Assembly: GCF_010104355.1 (NCBI RefSeq)
Contig: NZ_CP044972.1
Location: forward strand, 3,348,001-3,412,000
DNA: 64,000 bases
Reading direction: 5' to 3'
Origin: Hydrogenophaga sp. PBL-H3
GTDB lineage: Bacteria; Pseudomonadota; Gammaproteobacteria; Burkholderiales; Burkholderiaceae_C
Shown: positions 61,798 to 64,000 of the stretch, piece by piece
Layout of the letters: each line of letters begins with the position of its first letter
How positions within the stretch are numbered: position 1 is the stretch's first letter
Position numbers and translations under genes: made by a program
Notes under the pieces: generated by a model
Database searches by the model: none
What the model saw: only the letters and a program-made list of their open reading frames with translations
What the model was told of the DNA's origin: nothing

Positions 61798-62190
61798 ATG
61801 TTCAGTCATGTGATGGTCGGGACCAACGACCTGGAGCGATCGAAGAAGTTCTACACCGCGGTGCTCGGTACGATCGGCGTGGGTAAACCGGTGGAAAACA
61901 CGGCAGGCTCGGGCCACAAGCGGCTCTTCTTTCGCCACGAAGGCACGTCGTTCTGCGTGAGCGAACCCATCAACGGCGAAGCGGCGTGTCCCGCCAACGG
62001 CGGCACCATCGGCTTCAAGTGCGCGTCAGCCGAGCAGTTGCAGGCGTTTCACGACACGGCGGTGGCGCACGGTGGCGTGTCGGTTGAAGAGGCACCCGGC
62101 CCGCGTGGCGGCCCATCGGGCAGCACGCACCTGGCCTATGTGCGCGACCCGGACGGCAACAAGCTCTGCGCCCTGTACCGCGTGCCATGA
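61798..62190 (+). CDS. VOC family (glyoxalase-fold) protein
   Basis: A 130-residue protein of the vicinal oxygen chelate fold: MFSHVMVGTNDLERSKKFYT at the start and THLAYVRDPDGNKLCALYRV at the end. Metal-ligand positions (His4, a late Glu/His) are plausible. Such proteins include glyoxalases and dioxygenases; the function here is unknown. AAGGAG sits 5 bases upstream of ATG 61798; an earlier ATG at 61780 lies upstream of that site and was rejected. Confidence 0.82.
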   Translation: MFSHVMVGTNDLERSKKFYTAVLGTIGVGKPVENTAGSGHKRLFFRHEGTSFCVSEPINGEAACPANGGTIGFKCASAEQLQAFHDTAVAHGGVSVEEAPGPRGGPSGSTHLAYVRDPDGNKLCALYRVP

Positions 62191-62199
62191 GACCCACGG

Positions 62200-63297
62200 T
62201 CAGGGCTTGATCGCCACCTTCAACACGCCGTCGCGCTGGTTCGCAAACAGCTCGTAAGCGGCCACGATGTCGTCGAGCTTGAACTGGTGCGTGACCATCA
62301 GGCCCAGGTCAATGCGGCCAGACGCCACCACGTTCATGAGCCGGCGCATGCGTTCCTTGCCGCCAGGACACAGCGCGGTGACGATGCGGTGGTCGCCCAG
62401 GCCGGCGGCAAACGCCCCCAGGGGAATGGTGAGGTCGCTCGAATACACGCCCAGGCTGGAGAGCGTGCCGCCGGGTTTGAGCACGCGAAGCGCCGATTCG
62501 AACGTGGTCTGCGTGCCCAGCGCTTCAATGGACGAGTCTGCGCCGCGCCCGCCGGTGATCTTCATGATCTCGTCGACCACGTCGCAGTTCTTGAAATTGA
62601 GCGTGAGGTCGGCGCCCATCTTTTTCGCGATGCCCAGGCGGTGGTCGTTGCCGTCCACCGCGATGATGGTGGAGGCACCCAGCAGGCGCGCGCCGGCCGT
62701 GGCACACAGGCCGATGGGCCCTTGCGCAAACACCACCACGGTGTCGCCGATGCGGATGTTGGCGTTCTCCGCGCCCTTGAAGCCGGTGGACATGATGTCG
62801 GGGCACATCAGCACCTGCTCGTCGGTCAGGCCGTCGGGAATGGGCGCGAGGTTGGCCTGGGCGTCGGGCACCAGCACGTACTCGGCCTGGGTGCCGTCGA
62901 TCAGGTTGCCAAAGCGCCAGCCCGCCGTGGCCTTGAAGCCGTGGCAGCCGCACAGGCCCTGGGGAATGAGGTAGCTGCCGTCTTGCGAGGGCGCGCCATC
63001 TTGCGCGGCGTACGAATTGAAGTTGGGGCAGATGGCCCCGGCAATCGCGCGCTGGCCTTCGGTGTAACCCTGCACGGCGCTGCCGAGTTTTTCGATCACG
63101 CCCACAGGCTCGTGGCCGATGGTCAGGCCCTTGGCCACCGGGTACTCACCCTTGAGGATGTGCACGTCGGTGCCGCAGATGGTGGTGGTGGTGATGCGGA
63201 TCAGCGCGTCGTTGGGGCCCACGTCGGGGATGGGTTTGTCCACCACCTCGATGCGGTTCTTCTCCACGAACACGGCGGCTTTCATCATGGTGGCCAT
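62200..63297 (-). CDS. Zinc-dependent alcohol dehydrogenase
   Basis: A 365-residue medium-chain dehydrogenase: catalytic zinc ligands in TICGTDVHILKGEYP and IGHEPVGVIEKLG, a Rossmann region VVVFAQGPIGLCATAGARLL and AVDGNDHRLGIAKKMGAD. The structural-zinc lobe is atypical (ICPNFNSYAA, LCGCHGFK). It resembles isopropanol/threonine-type dehydrogenases with NAD(P). It is intact, unlike the ADH at 13656. AGGAGAA precedes the ATG. It lies downstream of the DUF465 gene on the same strand. Confidence 0.9.
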   Translation of the reverse strand: MATMMKAAVFVEKNRIEVVDKPIPDVGPNDALIRITTTTICGTDVHILKGEYPVAKGLTIGHEPVGVIEKLGSAVQGYTEGQRAIAGAICPNFNSYAAQDGAPSQDGSYLIPQGLCGCHGFKATAGWRFGNLIDGTQAEYVLVPDAQANLAPIPDGLTDEQVLMCPDIMSTGFKGAENANIRIGDTVVVFAQGPIGLCATAGARLLGASTIIAVDGNDHRLGIAKKMGADLTLNFKNCDVVDEIMKITGGRGADSSIEALGTQTTFESALRVLKPGGTLSSLGVYSSDLTIPLGAFAAGLGDHRIVTALCPGGKERMRRLMNVVASGRIDLGLMVTHQFKLDDIVAAYELFANQRDGVLKVAIKP

Positions 63298-63334
63298 GGG
63301 GTTCTCCTGAAACGGTTGAACAAGCCCGGCAGGC

Positions 63335-63553
63335 TCAGGCAGCGCTGGCTTTTTTGAGGATGGTGTAGAGCTCGTCCTTGAGCTGCAGCTTTTCGCGTTT
63401 GAGCGTTTCGATCTCGACGTTGGTCGCGATCTCCAGGCCGTCTTCCATGTTCTTGATCTTCTGGTCGAGCGCGTTGTGCTGGTCGAACAGGCGCGTGAAA
63501 TGATGGTCGTTGCCCTTGAGGCTGGTGATGAGTTCTCGGTACTCTGGAAACAT
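63335..63553 (-). CDS. DUF465 (YdcH-like) small protein
   Basis: A 72-residue, all-helical protein matching DUF465: MFPEYRELITSLKGNDHHFT, LFDQHNALDQKIKNME, LKREKLQLKDELYTIL. The function is unknown. A canonical FNR box is centred 100 bases upstream, and the alcohol dehydrogenase follows 37 bases downstream, so the two may be an anaerobically controlled pair. Confidence 0.85.
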   Translation of the reverse strand: MFPEYRELITSLKGNDHHFTRLFDQHNALDQKIKNMEDGLEIATNVEIETLKREKLQLKDELYTILKKASAA

Positions 63554-63646
63554 GGGTGTGCCTTTCGGTGAGCGCCGCAGGGATCGCGGACTTGAGGGGA
63601 TGTCTTGGCCTGGGTTTCAGTGTGGACCCGGGCGGGCCCATCGCTG

Positions 63647-63660
63647 TTGACGCAGGTCAA
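63647..63660. promoter_or_regulatory. Canonical FNR box (TTGAC-GCAG-GTCAA)
   Basis: A perfect TTGAYnnnnRTCAA palindrome centred 100 bases upstream of the DUF465 gene. The surrounding 200 bases (63554-63753) hold no supported gene. Confidence 0.65.
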
Positions 63661-63753
63661 GCAAAACGCGACGTACCAGCTTGGCCGCGATGCGCCGCCG
63701 CATCTGTGCGCCAGCGCCCGGACCAGCAGAAGCCGGTTGAAAGCGCCGCCCGC

Positions 63754-63942
63754 TCAACCCGCCAGATTGCGAAACAGGTAACGCCCGAGCGCCAACCAGA
63801 AATCGCCGCCCGAGTGCTGCTGCCACACCAGGGAAATGTCGGCCAAAGCCTTGTGGAAGATCATGGAAACGAGCCCCAGCAGGCAGACGATGGCGGCAAT
63901 CTGCAGGGCGGTCTTGAAGCGTTCGTCGCTGTTGTGTTGCAT
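63754..63942 (-). CDS. Small membrane protein of unknown function
   Basis: A 62-residue protein with one clear membrane segment (LQIAAIVCLLGLVSMIFHKA) and a soluble tail (LVWQQHSGGDFWLALGRYLF). I do not recognise a family. The ATG lies 4 bases after the stop of the partial gene to its right, so it is probably co-transcribed with it. Confidence 0.5.
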   Translation of the reverse strand: MQHNSDERFKTALQIAAIVCLLGLVSMIFHKALADISLVWQQHSGGDFWLALGRYLFRNLAG

Positions 63943-63946
63943 GGGT

Positions 63947-64000
63947 TCAGTGCTTGGGCAAGTTGTCCATTCGGCCAGGCAAATTCAGGCGCGCGGTCGT
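63947..64000 (-). CDS. C-terminal end of a gene running off the window
   Basis: An open minus-strand frame reads TTARLNLPGRMDNLPKH and stops at 63947, four bases before the next ATG. Only 17 residues are visible, so no function can be given. The tight spacing to the small membrane protein is the main support. Confidence 0.4.
   Translation of the reverse strand, partial: TTARLNLPGRMDNLPKH

Overview
The window is about 64 kb of GC-rich, densely coding DNA. It looks chromosomal and betaproteobacterial, most likely from the Comamonadaceae (Hydrogenophaga-like). This placement is an inference from form IC (red-type) RuBisCO with CbbX, a cyanide-insensitive-type cytochrome bd, chromate resistance genes, FNR-type boxes of the sort common in Comamonadaceae, and GC-rich palindromic intergenic repeats. 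I saw no rRNA, tRNA, CRISPR array, transposase, integrase or phage gene. Many neighbouring genes overlap by ATGA, so translational coupling is common.

Layout. 1-2.8 kb: end of a thiamine operon (thiO, thiS, thiG, and a ThiE with an unusual N-terminal extension). 2.8-13.5 kb: housekeeping and signalling genes (GYD protein, Crp-type regulator, glycine-zipper lipoprotein, SlyX, phosphoesterase, lipid kinase, gamma-glutamyltransferase, a hybrid histidine kinase with its response regulator, a sorbosone-dehydrogenase-like lipoprotein). 13.2-24.1 kb: a stress island with a P-type ATPase, a universal stress protein, Hsp20, cytochrome c, a CBS protein, a BON protein and a second GroEL. It is studded with seven FNR-like boxes of an unusual TTGAG/TTGCG half-site type. 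It is also partly decayed: an alcohol dehydrogenase, a GYD-like gene, a ribose-phosphate pyrophosphokinase start and an APH/ATPase-type gene survive only as internally deleted or truncated pieces. 24.2-32.1 kb: rhodanese-ChrB and ChrA, an orphan DUF2384-like protein, an Mpo1-like protein, a GST coupled to a DinG-like helicase-nuclease, and an FG-GAP lipoprotein. 32.3-35.3 kb: the Calvin-cycle cassette cbbL-cbbS-cbbX. 35.4-42 kb: CNNM/CorC-like protein, ApaH, RhlE-type helicase, YpfJ-type protease, a fatty acid desaturase with a canonical FNR box, and dCTP deaminase. 42-45.1 kb: a GbsR/MarR-type regulator with a palindromic operator, followed by cydAB. 45.1-60.8 kb: a purine uptake and catabolism locus. 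60.9-64 kb: hydrolase, VOC protein, zinc alcohol dehydrogenase, DUF465 protein with an FNR box, and two genes at the edge.

How the genes work together. In the purine locus a LysR regulator, a BMP-type ABC importer (ATPase, two permeases, binding lipoprotein), a Rieske oxygenase and adenine deaminase lie on the minus strand, and xdhAB is divergent across a perfect inverted repeat. A Fic protein under a double inverted repeat, then a second binding protein with guanine deaminase, complete it. Adenine and guanine would feed hypoxanthine and xanthine to xanthine dehydrogenase. The stress island looks like a low-oxygen regulon similar in content to the lxa locus of Burkholderia cenocepacia, but here it is eroding, and its GroEL paralogue has lost the Asp52 position important for ATP hydrolysis. 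The most notable observations are the box set in that island, the clustered internal deletions, a structured leader or possible small RNA between groEL2 and the BON gene, the GC-rich repeat inserted in frame into xdhA, and the paired operators in front of fic.
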